Assembly (NCBI GenBank): GCA_041987425.1
Contig: JBHIWP010000003.1
Coordinates: forward strand, 16,649 to 80,648
Direction of reading: 5' to 3'
DNA length: 64,000 nt
From: Leptofilum sp041987425
GTDB lineage: Bacteria; Chloroflexota; Anaerolineae; Promineifilales; Promineifilaceae
Shown here in pieces: positions 34,571 through 44,517 of the stretch; positions within the stretch are counted from its first letter, which is position 1; each line of letters begins with the position of its first letter. A program made the translations under genes and the position numbers. Below the pieces are notes generated by a model that was not told the DNA's origin, did no database searches, and worked only from the letters and a program-made list of their open reading frames with translations.

Positions 34571-35668
34571 TTGTTTTACAAATCCGTGAAGTTCGTTTTA
34601 TTGCTAATACTTATGACGGCAACGGCCGTTGCCTGTGGTGGCTCAGAAGAAAACAGTTCATCCGAGCCATCGACAAACGGGGAAGCCGCAGATGCAGGCG
34701 GCATTTATGCCGATGGTGCCTTTCGTATTGTAGCCACGACCACCCAGGCAAACGATCTGGCCCAAATATTGACCAGCGGTGTAGAAAACGTAGAAATCAC
34801 GCCGCTCATGGGTGCCGGTGTGGACCCTCACCTTTATCAGCCAACCGAATCGGATATCGCCGCGATGAATCAGGCGGATATGGTCATTTACAGCGGCCTT
34901 TTCCTGGAAGGGCAGTTTGACACGGTATTCGCCGCGCTGCGCGAACAAGGGGTGCTCATCCATGCAATGAGCGACCCGGTCAAGCAGGGTGGCTTTACCA
35001 TTGGCGGTTTTGAGCTGTCCGATGAGCTGGTAGATGTGGATGACCCGCACTTTTGGTTTGATCCGCGCAACTGGGAGCTGACCATTACCGATCTGGGCGA
35101 AGCTCTGGCGGAAATTGACCCGGAAAACGCCGCTACTTATTCAGCAAACGCTTCAGCCTATGCTGATATGATGACGCCGCTGTACGAGTGGGCCAATGAT
35201 GGTTTGCGCTCGGTGCCGGAAGGCCAGCGTTATCTGGTTACTTCACATGATGCCTTCCAATATTTTGGCGCAGCCTTTGGCTGGCAAATGGAAGCCATTC
35301 AGGGGTTGAGCACCGAGGATGAAGCCGGGGTAGGGGATATTCAGGGCACGGTCGATTTTATTATTGCCAATGATATTCCCGTTGTCTTTGTGGAAAGCAG
35401 TATTCCGCCAGATACCATCGAGGCGGTGATTGAGGCGGTAGAGGCTGAAGGTGGCTCCGTACGCATCGGCGTGCGCGAAATGTACTCAGATGCCATGGGC
35501 GAACCGAGCACGTTTGCCGGTACCTACGTAGGCATGTTGGCTTCTAATGCGTACACTGTGTTGCAATCCTACCAGTGTGCGGGGGTCGCGGTTACAATCC
35601 CCGAATGGCCTGACGCATTGACACCTACGGCGCCTGAAGAAGTGTTGAACGTGGAATGCGGTGAGTAG
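34571..35668 (+). CDS. Metal ABC transporter substrate-binding lipoprotein (TroA/ZnuA family)
   Basis: 365 residues from a TTG start with GGAGG five bases upstream. Lipobox VACGG (Cys22). Metal ligands: His in GVDPHLYQPTESD, His in DDPHFWFDPRN, His in VTSHDAFQYF and an acidic residue in FVESSIPPD. A His at the third position is more usual for zinc than for manganese binders, which have Glu there. There is no His-rich loop, unlike the protein at 62959. First gene of a four-gene uptake operon. Confidence 0.9.
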   Translation: MFYKSVKFVLLLILMTATAVACGGSEENSSSEPSTNGEAADAGGIYADGAFRIVATTTQANDLAQILTSGVENVEITPLMGAGVDPHLYQPTESDIAAMNQADMVIYSGLFLEGQFDTVFAALREQGVLIHAMSDPVKQGGFTIGGFELSDELVDVDDPHFWFDPRNWELTITDLGEALAEIDPENAATYSANASAYADMMTPLYEWANDGLRSVPEGQRYLVTSHDAFQYFGAAFGWQMEAIQGLSTEDEAGVGDIQGTVDFIIANDIPVVFVESSIPPDTIEAVIEAVEAEGGSVRIGVREMYSDAMGEPSTFAGTYVGMLASNAYTVLQSYQCAGVAVTIPEWPDALTPTAPEEVLNVECGE

Positions 35669-35716
35669 CCGTGCACTGCGCGGTAAGAATTTTGTAATTT
35701 TGAAGGAATTGGACGA

Positions 35717-36508
35717 ATGAGCGAATCACAAGAAACGGCCGTACCCAACAATCCAACTATTGCACTAGTAATAGATGATCTGACCGTGGCCTATAACAGT
35801 AAACCGGCCATCTGGGACGTCGATCTGAAAGTGCCGGAGGGCGTTTTGATGGCCATCGTGGGCCCCAACGGTGCCGGCAAAAGCACCCTAATCAAAGCGG
35901 CGCTAAAACTCATTCCACGCTCGGCGGGTACCGTGCGCTTCTACGGCCTGCCCTACGAAAAGGCGCGCAGCTTTGTGGGGTATGTGCCCCAGCGTGGCAG
36001 CGTCGATTGGGATTTCCCTACGTCGGTGCTGGATGTGGTAATGATGGGTCTTTACGGCAAGCTGGGCTGGTTCCGCCGCCCGGGCCGTAAGGAACACGAA
36101 CTGGCGATGTACGCCTTAGAACAGGTGGGCCTGCAGGATTTTGCGCAGCGGCAGATTAGCCAGCTCTCTGGCGGTCAGCAGCAGCGCACGTTTCTGGCGC
36201 GCGCCCTGGTTCAGGATGCCCAAATTTACTTTATGGATGAACCGTTTGCGGCCGTAGATGCCGTTACCGAGCGCGCCATTATTGCCATCATGCGCGAGCT
36301 GCGCCAGAGAGGAAAAACCGTGCTGGTTGTCCATCATGATCTGCAGACAGTAGAAGAATATTTCGACTGGGTGACGTTGCTCAACGTAGAGGTGGTGGCT
36401 AGCGGCCCTGTCGGCACCACGTTTACGGCCGAAAAATTGCGCAAAACCTACGGCGGGCGCGTTTCTTACCTGCATGAAAATGGCGCACAGATGGTTACGG
36501 AGATGTGA
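35717..36508 (+). CDS. Metal ABC transporter ATP-binding protein
   Basis: 263 residues. Walker A GPNGAGKST, signature LSGGQQQRTFLARALV, Walker B IYFMDEPFAAVD and switch His in VVHHDLQTVEEYF match the Tro/Mnt/Znu ATPase family. AAGG lies upstream of the ATG. It energises the two permeases that follow; its stop overlaps the region of their start. Confidence 0.93.
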   Translation: MSESQETAVPNNPTIALVIDDLTVAYNSKPAIWDVDLKVPEGVLMAIVGPNGAGKSTLIKAALKLIPRSAGTVRFYGLPYEKARSFVGYVPQRGSVDWDFPTSVLDVVMMGLYGKLGWFRRPGRKEHELAMYALEQVGLQDFAQRQISQLSGGQQQRTFLARALVQDAQIYFMDEPFAAVDAVTERAIIAIMRELRQRGKTVLVVHHDLQTVEEYFDWVTLLNVEVVASGPVGTTFTAEKLRKTYGGRVSYLHENGAQMVTEM

Positions 36509-36510
36509 CG

Positions 36511-37842
36511 ATGAGGGCGAGTTTTTCCGCTGAGGACCGGCGCGTCTGGCTGCTGATTGCGATCATTACCCTGATTGCTGTGCTATTTTTGCCCTTTAGC
36601 CAGCTTGTTTTGAACGTGCGCTATGACTACACACTGCGCACGGTGGCCGTGGGCGGCGCACTGCTGGGGATCGTGAGCGGTGTGTTGGGTTGCTTTGCCG
36701 TGCTGCGCCAGCAAAGCCTGATGGGCGACGCACTGTCTCATGCGGCACTGCCCGGCGTGGCGATTGCTTTTTTGCTTTTCGGCAGAGATCTGGGCTTTTT
36801 GCTCATTGGTGCGTTTATTGCCAGCTGGCTGGGCGTGCAGTTTATTGGCGCTGTTACCGATACGACGCGGATCAAGCAAGATACGGCAATGGGCGTCGTG
36901 CTGGCCGCCTGGTTTGCCGCGGGCATTGCCCTGCTGGCCTACATTCAGGCCCGCCCAGACGCCAGCCAGGCTGGACTAGATACCTTCATTTTTGGCCAGG
37001 CTGCAGCTATTGTAGAAAGCGACATACGCCTTATTGCCATCGTTGGTGCAGTTTCGCTTGTGGTTTTAGCCTTGTTTTGGAAGGAATTTAAGCTCATTAC
37101 GTTCGATACCGAATTTGCTGGCGCCAATGGCTTTCGTGTCCGGTTGTTTAGCACGCTGCTTTCCACGCTGATTGTGGTGGCGATTGTGCTGGGTTTGCAG
37201 CTGGCGGGCGTCATCTTAATGGTGGGGATGTTGATCGCCCCGGGAATAGCCGCCCGGCAGTGGACCAACAAGCTGACTCAGATGGTGATTTTGGCGGCCG
37301 TTTTCGGCGCATTTGCCGGTGGTACGGGGGCTATCTTTAGCGCGGTTGATGCAGACGTGCCGACTGGCCCGATGATAATCGTCGTTGCTTTCTCACTGGT
37401 GGTTATCTCAATAGGTTTTGCGCCGGGCCGGGGGCTGGTCTGGTCGCTGCTGCGGCAGCGGGGCGACCGGCGGCGTTTTGCCGCGCAGACCGTGCTAGAC
37501 GATTTGTTTCATTATGCATATGACCACGGTTCTTTGCATACGGCCGTTCCCCAAAAATTTCTTCAGGGGGTTAGCGGCAACATTACCAGGTTAGGGTTAG
37601 AGCAGCTCTTGCGCCGCGGCTATGTGCAGCAAATAGGCGAGGGCTGGCGGCTAACGAACAGTGGTGCAGAGGCTGCCGCACATCAGGCGCAAAATGCATT
37701 GCTGTGGGATCTGTACCGCCAATACAACGAAACCCTGAACCTGCCCCTGATCGCCGAAAATCGTCAGCAAGATATACGCCTGCTCTTGCCGGAAACGGCC
37801 GTGGCTAAGCTTGAGAAAATTTTGGAAGAGGGCATCAACTGA
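36511..37842 (+). CDS. Metal ABC permease with C-terminal winged-helix domain, first
   Basis: 443 residues from ATG at 36511 (GGAG eight bases upstream; a GTG at 36505 overlaps the previous stop). Residues 1-290 are a Znu/Mnt-type permease (LMGDALSHAALPGVAIAFLL; multiple helices). Residues 310-443 are soluble, with a DtxR/MntR-like winged helix (ITRLGLEQLLRRGYVQQIGE, then LTNSGAEAA and a helix with NALLWDLYRQY). Such tails occur in some Mn/Fe/Zn permeases and may sense metal or simply dimerise. Ends in TGATG overlap with the second permease. Confidence 0.9.
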   Translation: MRASFSAEDRRVWLLIAIITLIAVLFLPFSQLVLNVRYDYTLRTVAVGGALLGIVSGVLGCFAVLRQQSLMGDALSHAALPGVAIAFLLFGRDLGFLLIGAFIASWLGVQFIGAVTDTTRIKQDTAMGVVLAAWFAAGIALLAYIQARPDASQAGLDTFIFGQAAAIVESDIRLIAIVGAVSLVVLALFWKEFKLITFDTEFAGANGFRVRLFSTLLSTLIVVAIVLGLQLAGVILMVGMLIAPGIAARQWTNKLTQMVILAAVFGAFAGGTGAIFSAVDADVPTGPMIIVVAFSLVVISIGFAPGRGLVWSLLRQRGDRRRFAAQTVLDDLFHYAYDHGSLHTAVPQKFLQGVSGNITRLGLEQLLRRGYVQQIGEGWRLTNSGAEAAAHQAQNALLWDLYRQYNETLNLPLIAENRQQDIRLLLPETAVAKLEKILEEGIN

Positions 37843-39341
37843 TGTACCAGTTAGAAGAATTATTTATCCCCATTTTGCTTAATTTTTTTGACCAGACGGC
37901 CATTAATGCCTTTTTGCGCAGCCCGCAAAACACGGCCACCATCATCGGCTGCCTCATTGCCATTTCCGGCGCCCTGTTGGGCACCTTTTTGCTGCTCCGG
38001 GGCATGTCGCTCACCAGCGACGCCATTAGCCATACGGTGTTGTTGGGCATTGTAGTCGCTTTTCTGGTGCTTACTTCCTTACTGCAGCAAGAGCCAGACT
38101 TAAGCTCGCCCTGGCTTATCATTGGGGCTGCGCTGGCCGGCGTCGCCACCGTAGTCCTAACCGAAGCAATTTACCGCTCGGGCCTGGTGAAGCAAGACGC
38201 TGCCCTCGGGCTGGCGTTTCCGCTGCTGTTTGCCGTGGCTGTTATCCTGGTTTCTCGCTATGTGCAGGATGTGCATCTGGATGAGGACGCCGTTATGGTT
38301 GGCGAAATTGGGGTGGCCTGGGCCGACACCAACAGCCACTGCCTGGAAAATTGCGAAACGGTCACCATTAATCCAGACGACCCCCGGGCGGAAATCACGC
38401 GACGCTGCAATAATTGCCGGGAACTGGCCATCACCCCCCGCGACGAAGGCGCTGAATTTACCGAAACGTGCGATAACTGCGGCACTTACAGCCCGGCTCA
38501 GGCGTGGCAAGCGGGCCTGGTGGAATCTGAGCCGCTGCTTATATTCTGGCCAAAGTCCGTTACTGTGATGCTGCTCATTACCGTTCTGACGCTGCTTTTT
38601 GTGGTGCTCTTTTTTAAGGAGCTAAAGCTTTCCACGTTTGATCCGGCGCTGGCGGCAGCCCTGGGCTTTCGGCCCACGCTGCTAAACTATGCCTTGATGA
38701 TCACAGTGAGCCTGGTGGCTGTTGGCGCGTTCGAAGCGGTCGGGTCAATTTTGGTTATCGCCTTCTTCATTATTCCACCGGCAGCGGCGTATCTGCTCAC
38801 CGATAGTCTCACCCGGATGCTCATTTATAGCTCGGGCATTGGCGCGGCTGGCGCTTATTTTGGCTATGATCTGGCGCGCGGCAGCTTCATGGGATTGTTT
38901 CAATTGGATGCCGTATTGGCAGGGTTGAATCGGCTGTTTGGTTTGGGCCTGCTGGAGAAGTGGGATTCATCAATCTCGGCCTCAATGGTGTTAATGATAT
39001 TTTTCTTTTTTCTAACAGCCTGGATCTTGTCGCCAAGATATGGGCTGGTTTCTACAGTGCTGCGCCGCAAGAGGCAGCAGCACAGCTTTGATCGCCAGGT
39101 GGTGCTGGCCCATATTCACAATCACGCAGGAACCGCGCTGGCAAACCAGGAATTAGCCGTGCCTACGCTGTACCATCATTTTCGGTGGTCGCCACAGAAA
39201 ACGAAGCGCATCCTTAACCAGCTTCAGGCACGCAACATGGTTCATATCGATTCGGACCAGGTGCGCCTTACCGCCAGAGGCAAGGAGCGTGTGACGACCT
39301 TCCGCGAAACGCAGCTGGCTCGCGAGACGGTTATTCCTTAG
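37842..39341 (+). CDS. Metal ABC permease with Cys-rich insertion and winged-helix tail, second
   Basis: 499 residues. Permease motifs (MSLTSDAISHTVLLGIVVAF, GRPTLLNYALM-like helices) are interrupted near residues 150-230 by a hydrophilic insertion with CLENC, CNNC and CDNC motifs, resembling one or two zinc ribbons. A winged-helix tail (about 410-490, LTARGKERVTTFRETQ at the end) parallels the first permease. The insertion lies between two helices, so it faces one side of the membrane as a separate metal-binding knuckle, perhaps a metal sensor or feeder. Last gene of the operon. Confidence 0.88.
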   Translation: MYQLEELFIPILLNFFDQTAINAFLRSPQNTATIIGCLIAISGALLGTFLLLRGMSLTSDAISHTVLLGIVVAFLVLTSLLQQEPDLSSPWLIIGAALAGVATVVLTEAIYRSGLVKQDAALGLAFPLLFAVAVILVSRYVQDVHLDEDAVMVGEIGVAWADTNSHCLENCETVTINPDDPRAEITRRCNNCRELAITPRDEGAEFTETCDNCGTYSPAQAWQAGLVESEPLLIFWPKSVTVMLLITVLTLLFVVLFFKELKLSTFDPALAAALGFRPTLLNYALMITVSLVAVGAFEAVGSILVIAFFIIPPAAAYLLTDSLTRMLIYSSGIGAAGAYFGYDLARGSFMGLFQLDAVLAGLNRLFGLGLLEKWDSSISASMVLMIFFFFLTAWILSPRYGLVSTVLRRKRQQHSFDRQVVLAHIHNHAGTALANQELAVPTLYHHFRWSPQKTKRILNQLQARNMVHIDSDQVRLTARGKERVTTFRETQLARETVIP

Positions 39342-39393
39342 CTTTTCAGATTAGCGTCTTTGCTAAAAGGTGGCGCGCCGCCGGTAAATTGCT

Positions 39394-39435
39394 TATACTG
39401 GCGCATTCTGCCTGTAAACAAGCAGGCGCAGTATA
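39394..39435 (+). other. Long hairpin in leader of DEAD-box helicase gene
   Basis: TATACTGGCGC (39394-39404) pairs with GCGCAGTATA (39426-39435), and GCCTG/CAGGC pair inside. It lies 26 bp before the helicase start and could be an autoregulatory RNA target, or a mere protein-binding dyad. Confidence 0.4.
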
Positions 39436-39460
39436 AAGGACGGTGGGCTGAGAATGTGAC

Positions 39461-40786
39461 TTGGCTCAGAACAGTCAAGGAGCATTTTCAGTGAGTTTTT
39501 CGCAATTTTCGCTTGACCCGCGCCTGGAAGCGGGCATCAAAGATATGGGGTTTTCGGAGCCTACCCCCATTCAACAGCAGGCCATTCCACACGTTTTAGC
39601 TGATTCGGATTTACTGGGTTTGGCGCAAACCGGCACGGGCAAAACGGCCGCATTTCTTCTCCCCATCCTCCAACGCCTCACCCGCGGGCCGCTGCGCCAG
39701 ATCCGGGCGCTTATTGTGGCCCCCACGCGCGAACTGGCCGAACAAATTCATCAAACGGCCGTCGATCTGGGCAAATACACCAAGGTGCGCAGCACCCCTA
39801 TTTACGGTGGCGTCGGCAAAAAAGGGCAGCTCGATGCGCTGCGGCGCGGTGCAGAAATCGTGGTGGCCTGCCCCGGGCGCCTGCTGGATTTGGCGGGCGA
39901 ACAAAGCATAGATCTCTCCAAGGTAGAAGTGCTGGTGCTGGACGAGGCGGATCGCATGTGCGACATGGGCTTTCTGCCCGATATTCGCCGCATTCTTAAG
40001 CTGGTGCCACGTGAGCGGCAGACGCTCTTCTTCTCAGCCACCATGCCCGATGATATTCGCGAGCTGGCCGACGATATCCTCAAAGATCCCGTTACGGTGC
40101 AAATCGGCATGATTGCGCCCGCCAAAACCGTGTCTCACGCGCTTTACCCTGTGCCCAACGGCATGAAGAAGCAGCTGTTGTTCACCATGTTGGATGAAAT
40201 GGCGACCGGGCGCGTGCTGATATTTACGCGCACCAAGCGCCGGGCGCGGTTTCTGGCGCGGGATCTGGATAAAAAAGGGTACAAGGCAGAGGCGCTGCAA
40301 GGGAATATGTCGCAAAACCGGCGGCAAAATGCGATTGACGGCTTTCGCAGCGGCAAGTACGATATTTTGGTCGCCACCGACATTGCCGCCAGAGGCATCG
40401 ACGTGGCCGAAATCTCGCATGTGATCAACTTTGATATGCCAGACACGGTAGATGCATACACCCACAGAATCGGCCGTACGGGTCGGGCGACCGAAGAAGG
40501 CGATGCCTTTACCTTCGCTACCGACGAAGATGCGGCAATGGTACGTGATATCGAGCGCGTCTTGAAAACGCGCCTGGAGCGGCGGCGCTGGCCGGATTTT
40601 AACTATGGCAGCTTTGATCCTGAGAAAGCACTTGTGTCTATTCCAAATGGCAGGCCAAATCAGGAAAACGGCAGTAAACGGCACGGCAACTTTTCGCGCC
40701 GGTCTGGTAACAATCGGAGCTCGACCGGGCGACGCTCTGGGCGACGTCAACAAGGTGGCCGCACAAACAAGCGTAGCCCAAATTAG
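39461..40786 (+). CDS. DEAD-box ATP-dependent RNA helicase
   Basis: 441 residues from TTG at 39461 (GTG at 39491 is an alternative; it would start just before the Q motif). Motifs in order: Q (FSEPTPIQQQAI), I (AQTGTGKT), Ia (PTRELAEQ), II (DEAD), III (SAT), V (ATDIAARGID) and VI (HRIGRTGR). The tail after residue 380 is Arg/Asn/Gly-rich (RRSGNNRSSTGRRSGRRQQG), typical of RhlE/CsdA-like RNA-binding extensions. Acts in rRNA or mRNA remodelling. Confidence 0.95.
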   Translation: MAQNSQGAFSVSFSQFSLDPRLEAGIKDMGFSEPTPIQQQAIPHVLADSDLLGLAQTGTGKTAAFLLPILQRLTRGPLRQIRALIVAPTRELAEQIHQTAVDLGKYTKVRSTPIYGGVGKKGQLDALRRGAEIVVACPGRLLDLAGEQSIDLSKVEVLVLDEADRMCDMGFLPDIRRILKLVPRERQTLFFSATMPDDIRELADDILKDPVTVQIGMIAPAKTVSHALYPVPNGMKKQLLFTMLDEMATGRVLIFTRTKRRARFLARDLDKKGYKAEALQGNMSQNRRQNAIDGFRSGKYDILVATDIAARGIDVAEISHVINFDMPDTVDAYTHRIGRTGRATEEGDAFTFATDEDAAMVRDIERVLKTRLERRRWPDFNYGSFDPEKALVSIPNGRPNQENGSKRHGNFSRRSGNNRSSTGRRSGRRQQGGRTNKRSPN

Positions 40787-40810
40787 TTTGCGTTGGGGAC
40801 GAAGCAGATC

Positions 40811-41398
40811 ATGAGCAAAAAATTACTCAAGCAGGCGATCGCGAAAATCGATTCGGCCCTGGCCCGAGACCCAAACTTGATAGAGATTGACGGCCAGCAG
40901 CGGCCCGTTTCGGTTGTTCATGCCGAAAAGCGGTCGGCGTGGGTCGAGAAATTGGCTGGCGGAACCGCGTCTGAGGAGCTGCAAATTGCCGCCCGTGCCC
41001 AGCACATTCGCCGTTGGGAAATTCCCCGAGACAGTTACCCGCGTGACCGCATTGGCTATCTTAAATGGCGCACCGATTTGCAGCAGTTCCACGCGGCCAA
41101 AACGGCCGAAATCATGCAGCAAGTAGGCTACGATGAAGCAGCTATTGAGCGGGTAAGGGCGCTGATAACCAAAAAACGCCTGAAGCAAGATCCTGAAGTG
41201 CAAGTTTTGGAGGATGCTCTCTGTCTGGTCTTCTTAGAAACGCAATTCTCCGACTTTGCCCAAGCGGAAGCGGACAAGATCACGAATATTCTGCAAAAAA
41301 CGTGGAAAAAAATGTCGCCTCAGGGCCAGCAGCTGGCCTTACAGTTGCCTCTGAATGATGCCGATCGCGCCATCATCAAGAACGCACTGGCTGAATAA
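40811..41398 (+). CDS. DUF4202 family protein
   Basis: 195 residues from ATG at 40811 (TTG at 40793 is possible). Conserved segments: VSVVHAEKRSAWVEKLAG, ARAQHIRRWEIPRDSYP, GYLKWRTDLQQFHA and LEDALCLVFLE. The His/Asp pattern recalls HD-domain metal proteins, but a metal site is not proven. Function unknown. It follows the helicase after 24 bp and is probably co-transcribed. Confidence 0.8.
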   Translation: MSKKLLKQAIAKIDSALARDPNLIEIDGQQRPVSVVHAEKRSAWVEKLAGGTASEELQIAARAQHIRRWEIPRDSYPRDRIGYLKWRTDLQQFHAAKTAEIMQQVGYDEAAIERVRALITKKRLKQDPEVQVLEDALCLVFLETQFSDFAQAEADKITNILQKTWKKMSPQGQQLALQLPLNDADRAIIKNALAE

Positions 41399-41561
41399 CC
41401 ACGCCGCGCCTGCAAAGTCAGTTTCAACTTCTCTAGCAACCATTAGGCAACGATAAGAGCCCCTGTACATCTAGGGTAATCGCATACTCGGTTCATCCGC
41501 CACGTACGCGGCGGCGTAAACGCTCCCGCTACCCATGAAAGGCCCAAGGGGCTTGTTTGCA

Positions 41562-41612
41562 AAGCCCGAACGGGCTTCCATAACTAGCCGGACGGCTTTA
41601 GCCTCCGGCGCT
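41562..41612. repeat. Pair of GC-rich hairpins, REP-like
   Basis: AAGCCCG-AA-CGGGCTT (41562-41577) is followed by GCCGGA...TCCGGC (41587-41609) with inner GGCT/AGCC pairing. It ends the 287-bp gap between the DUF4202 gene and the LuxR regulator; the preceding part (41399-41550) shows no gene. Confidence 0.5.
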
Positions 41613-41685
41613 ACGGGAATATGCGATTACCTGCCTTTAAATCTTCAAAGGCAGCGAACAACAAAACATGTGCTAGAATACGGCT

Positions 41686-44358
41686 GTGACTCCACTTATT
41701 CTCAAGACAAAAATTGGGATTCCACCTCGACCGCAACAGCCAGTACACCGCTCCCACCTGCTTGACACCCTCGAACGCGAGATTCCCAACCATAAGCTTG
41801 CCCACCTAACGGCCCCAGCCGGATACGGTAAAACCACACTCTTGGCCCAATGGGCATTTTCCAGCCGCTACCTGGTTGCCTGGTATGCTCTCGATAAAGA
41901 AGATAATGATCTTGAGCGATTTTTGCGCTACTTATTGGCGGCCTGGGAGACGGTGCAGCCGGAGATCCGAGAGAGTCTGCCAGGCAAACTACTGAGCGCG
42001 ATGTCTATAGATAATGATGCGGTCTTAGCGGCATTTATTAATGTTGCTAATGAGCTTTCCAACCGAACCGTCTTTGTTCTAGACGATTACCATCTGATAG
42101 AAGACCAGGCTATCCATAAAGCGCTCACATTCCTACTCGATCACCTGCCGCCCAGGCTCCATTTTGTGTTGGCTAGCCGCGGAAAGCCTGCACTGTCGCT
42201 GGCGCGCTATCGGGCACGCCGCGAGTTAATGGAATTTCCCCCTGAAGTTTTAGCCTTCCAGCCAGCGGAAACACGTGCATTCTTGAATGAGACAATGGGG
42301 CTCACACTAGCCCAGGACGAAATCGACAGGCTGCAAAGCCAGCTCGAAGGTTGGATCGCTGGTTTGCAGCTGGTCGCCCTTGGCCTACAACAGCGTCTTA
42401 CTGGAACCGAAAAGCTGGTTGTCAGCGGTCGGCATCGCTTCATTGCTGACTACTTGAGTGAAGACGTACTTGCTCCATTACCAGAGGATGTGCGGCGCTT
42501 CCTGTTGCAAACCAGCATTCTGGATCGCCTTTGCGGCTCGTTGTGTGATGCAGTTACCGGGCAGTCAAAGGGGCAAAGCATGTTGGAGACATTGGAACGA
42601 GAGAATTTGTTCCTTGTGCCGCTAGATAATAGTCGCGAATGGTTTCGTTATCATGGCCTTTTTGCTGACTTCTTACGCACAGCGCTTCACCAGCAAAACC
42701 GGGCCGACGTTAACGAGCTGCATCGTCGGGCCGGTTGGTGGCATCTTGAGCATGACTTACCGGAGCAAGCCTTCGACCATGCCTGTGCCGGGGATACTGT
42801 TGATCTTGTGAATCAGGTTTTCGAACGCTATTGGCCGGTCAAGCTGTTAGGTGGCGAGCTCAGGATCGTTAGACAGTGGCTCGATGCCCTTCCCGAAGAA
42901 TGGCGCTCTGGTTACCCAACAATCGGTTTTGCCCGGGCGGGAATCTTGCTCTTTACCGGTCAGTTTGACGCTTGTGCCCGCTGCCTTGCTGAAATTGAAC
43001 AGTGGTTGGTGCCCGTCGAAAGTGCCGATATGCTTGCTCAACAGGCCCGGCTAACGGCCGTACACTGCTTTATTGCCTGTTTTCAGAACGATCTGGTGCA
43101 GGCAGAAATTCTGGCTGACGAGGCGCTGCGGGGATTGCCAAAAGAAGACATTGACCTTCGCTTAGGGGTCTTTGGTGCACTGGGGGATACATACCGTCGC
43201 AATGGACGCTGGCGAGAAGCGCAACGTTGTTACCTCCAGGCATTTGATTTGGGCCACGCCAGCACCTTTGAGGTTCAGTCGGCCCACATCCTGGGTGCCC
43301 TGGCCGATCTCGAGCTGAGGCAGGGACAGCTGCGGCAAGCTGCTGATTATTGGCGCCAGGCATTGGCTGCCGGTAAGAAAAGGGAGAATTGGGGACGTCT
43401 GCCGCCGCTGCCGGTCATTGGGTGGATGTACATACGGTTGGCCGAACTTCTTTACGAATGGAACGAGCTGCCAGAAGCCTGGCACCACCTGTCGCGGGGA
43501 CTGGAGCGGGCCGAGCTGGGTGGCGACGTGCGGGCGATGATTGCCGGTTACTTGCTGGCCGGCCGCTTAAAACTGACGGCGGGCGATTTGGAGGCAGCCA
43601 AGGCATATCTGAGGCAGGCGCGGCCGCACGTGCAAAGCGCGCAGTTTGTCCACTGGACCAGTCACTTTGAGCGCTTTCAACTGGAGCTATGGCTGGCCCA
43701 AGACAGGCTGCAGGCCGCCGTCAATTGGGCCGACCAGATTTTGAGCGACGGTGCCACTGAGAAATTGGCAGATAGCGAGCTCACTCAATTAAATATTGCA
43801 CGTGTGCTGATCATGAAAGCGGATTCTGACTCAATTGAGCGGACGCTTTCGCGGCTTGAGCAATTGCTCAAGACAGCGGAAGCAGAAGGGCGAACGGGCA
43901 TTCAGATCGAGGGGCTGGTGCTGCAAGCTCTTGCTCAGTGGCGACGAAACGAACGGGCGAACGCGCTGACTTCTCTGGAGCACGCCCTGCGGCTGGCCGA
44001 ACCCGAGGGATTCGTCCGTCGTTTTGTGGATTATGGGTTGCCCTTGGCGCGACTGTTGCAGGAGGCTCGTGCTCGAGCAGTGATGCCTGGATATGTGGAA
44101 AAACTGCTGGCGGCCTATGCGGTTGATTTGCCACCCTTTGCCGCTGGCGAACAGGCGCTACCAGAGTCGCTAACTGACCGGGAACACGAAGTCTTGAAAC
44201 TGATTGCCGCTGGCTTAACAAACCAGGAGATTGGAGAAGTACTGGTGATATCTCCGCAGACGGTGAAGAAGCACGCCAGCAATATTTACGCCAAGTTGAG
44301 CGTAAACGGCCGTACCGAGGCCGCCGCCCGAGCCAGGGAACTAGACTTGCTCAACTAA
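41686..44358 (+). CDS. MalT-like LuxR-family ATP-dependent regulator
   Basis: 890 residues from GTG. N-terminal STAND ATPase with Walker A APAGYGKTTLL and Walker B FVLDDYHLI; a winged-helix/MalT arm; TPR-like helical repeats (about 430-800); C-terminal LuxR HTH (LTDREHEVLKLIAAGLTNQE, then TVKKHASNIYAKL). Family members multimerise on ATP and an inducer to activate transcription. The inducer is unknown; the methyltransferase gene 160 bp downstream is a candidate target. Octamer density is low here (two in 2.7 kb). Confidence 0.93.
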   Translation: MTPLILKTKIGIPPRPQQPVHRSHLLDTLEREIPNHKLAHLTAPAGYGKTTLLAQWAFSSRYLVAWYALDKEDNDLERFLRYLLAAWETVQPEIRESLPGKLLSAMSIDNDAVLAAFINVANELSNRTVFVLDDYHLIEDQAIHKALTFLLDHLPPRLHFVLASRGKPALSLARYRARRELMEFPPEVLAFQPAETRAFLNETMGLTLAQDEIDRLQSQLEGWIAGLQLVALGLQQRLTGTEKLVVSGRHRFIADYLSEDVLAPLPEDVRRFLLQTSILDRLCGSLCDAVTGQSKGQSMLETLERENLFLVPLDNSREWFRYHGLFADFLRTALHQQNRADVNELHRRAGWWHLEHDLPEQAFDHACAGDTVDLVNQVFERYWPVKLLGGELRIVRQWLDALPEEWRSGYPTIGFARAGILLFTGQFDACARCLAEIEQWLVPVESADMLAQQARLTAVHCFIACFQNDLVQAEILADEALRGLPKEDIDLRLGVFGALGDTYRRNGRWREAQRCYLQAFDLGHASTFEVQSAHILGALADLELRQGQLRQAADYWRQALAAGKKRENWGRLPPLPVIGWMYIRLAELLYEWNELPEAWHHLSRGLERAELGGDVRAMIAGYLLAGRLKLTAGDLEAAKAYLRQARPHVQSAQFVHWTSHFERFQLELWLAQDRLQAAVNWADQILSDGATEKLADSELTQLNIARVLIMKADSDSIERTLSRLEQLLKTAEAEGRTGIQIEGLVLQALAQWRRNERANALTSLEHALRLAEPEGFVRRFVDYGLPLARLLQEARARAVMPGYVEKLLAAYAVDLPPFAAGEQALPESLTDREHEVLKLIAAGLTNQEIGEVLVISPQTVKKHASNIYAKLSVNGRTEAAARARELDLLN

Positions 44359-44517
44359 CGATTATTCCCATATTTTCTTGAAATTCTGAAAAATACCCCG
44401 TCTAAATACCCCGTTTGGGGCAAGACGTTGCTCATACTTTGTTTTAAATTGGAACTGGTAAACCAAATCTCCATCTGAATAAGGTGGTGGGTCTAAAATA
44501 AAATGAGGTGAATTGCA

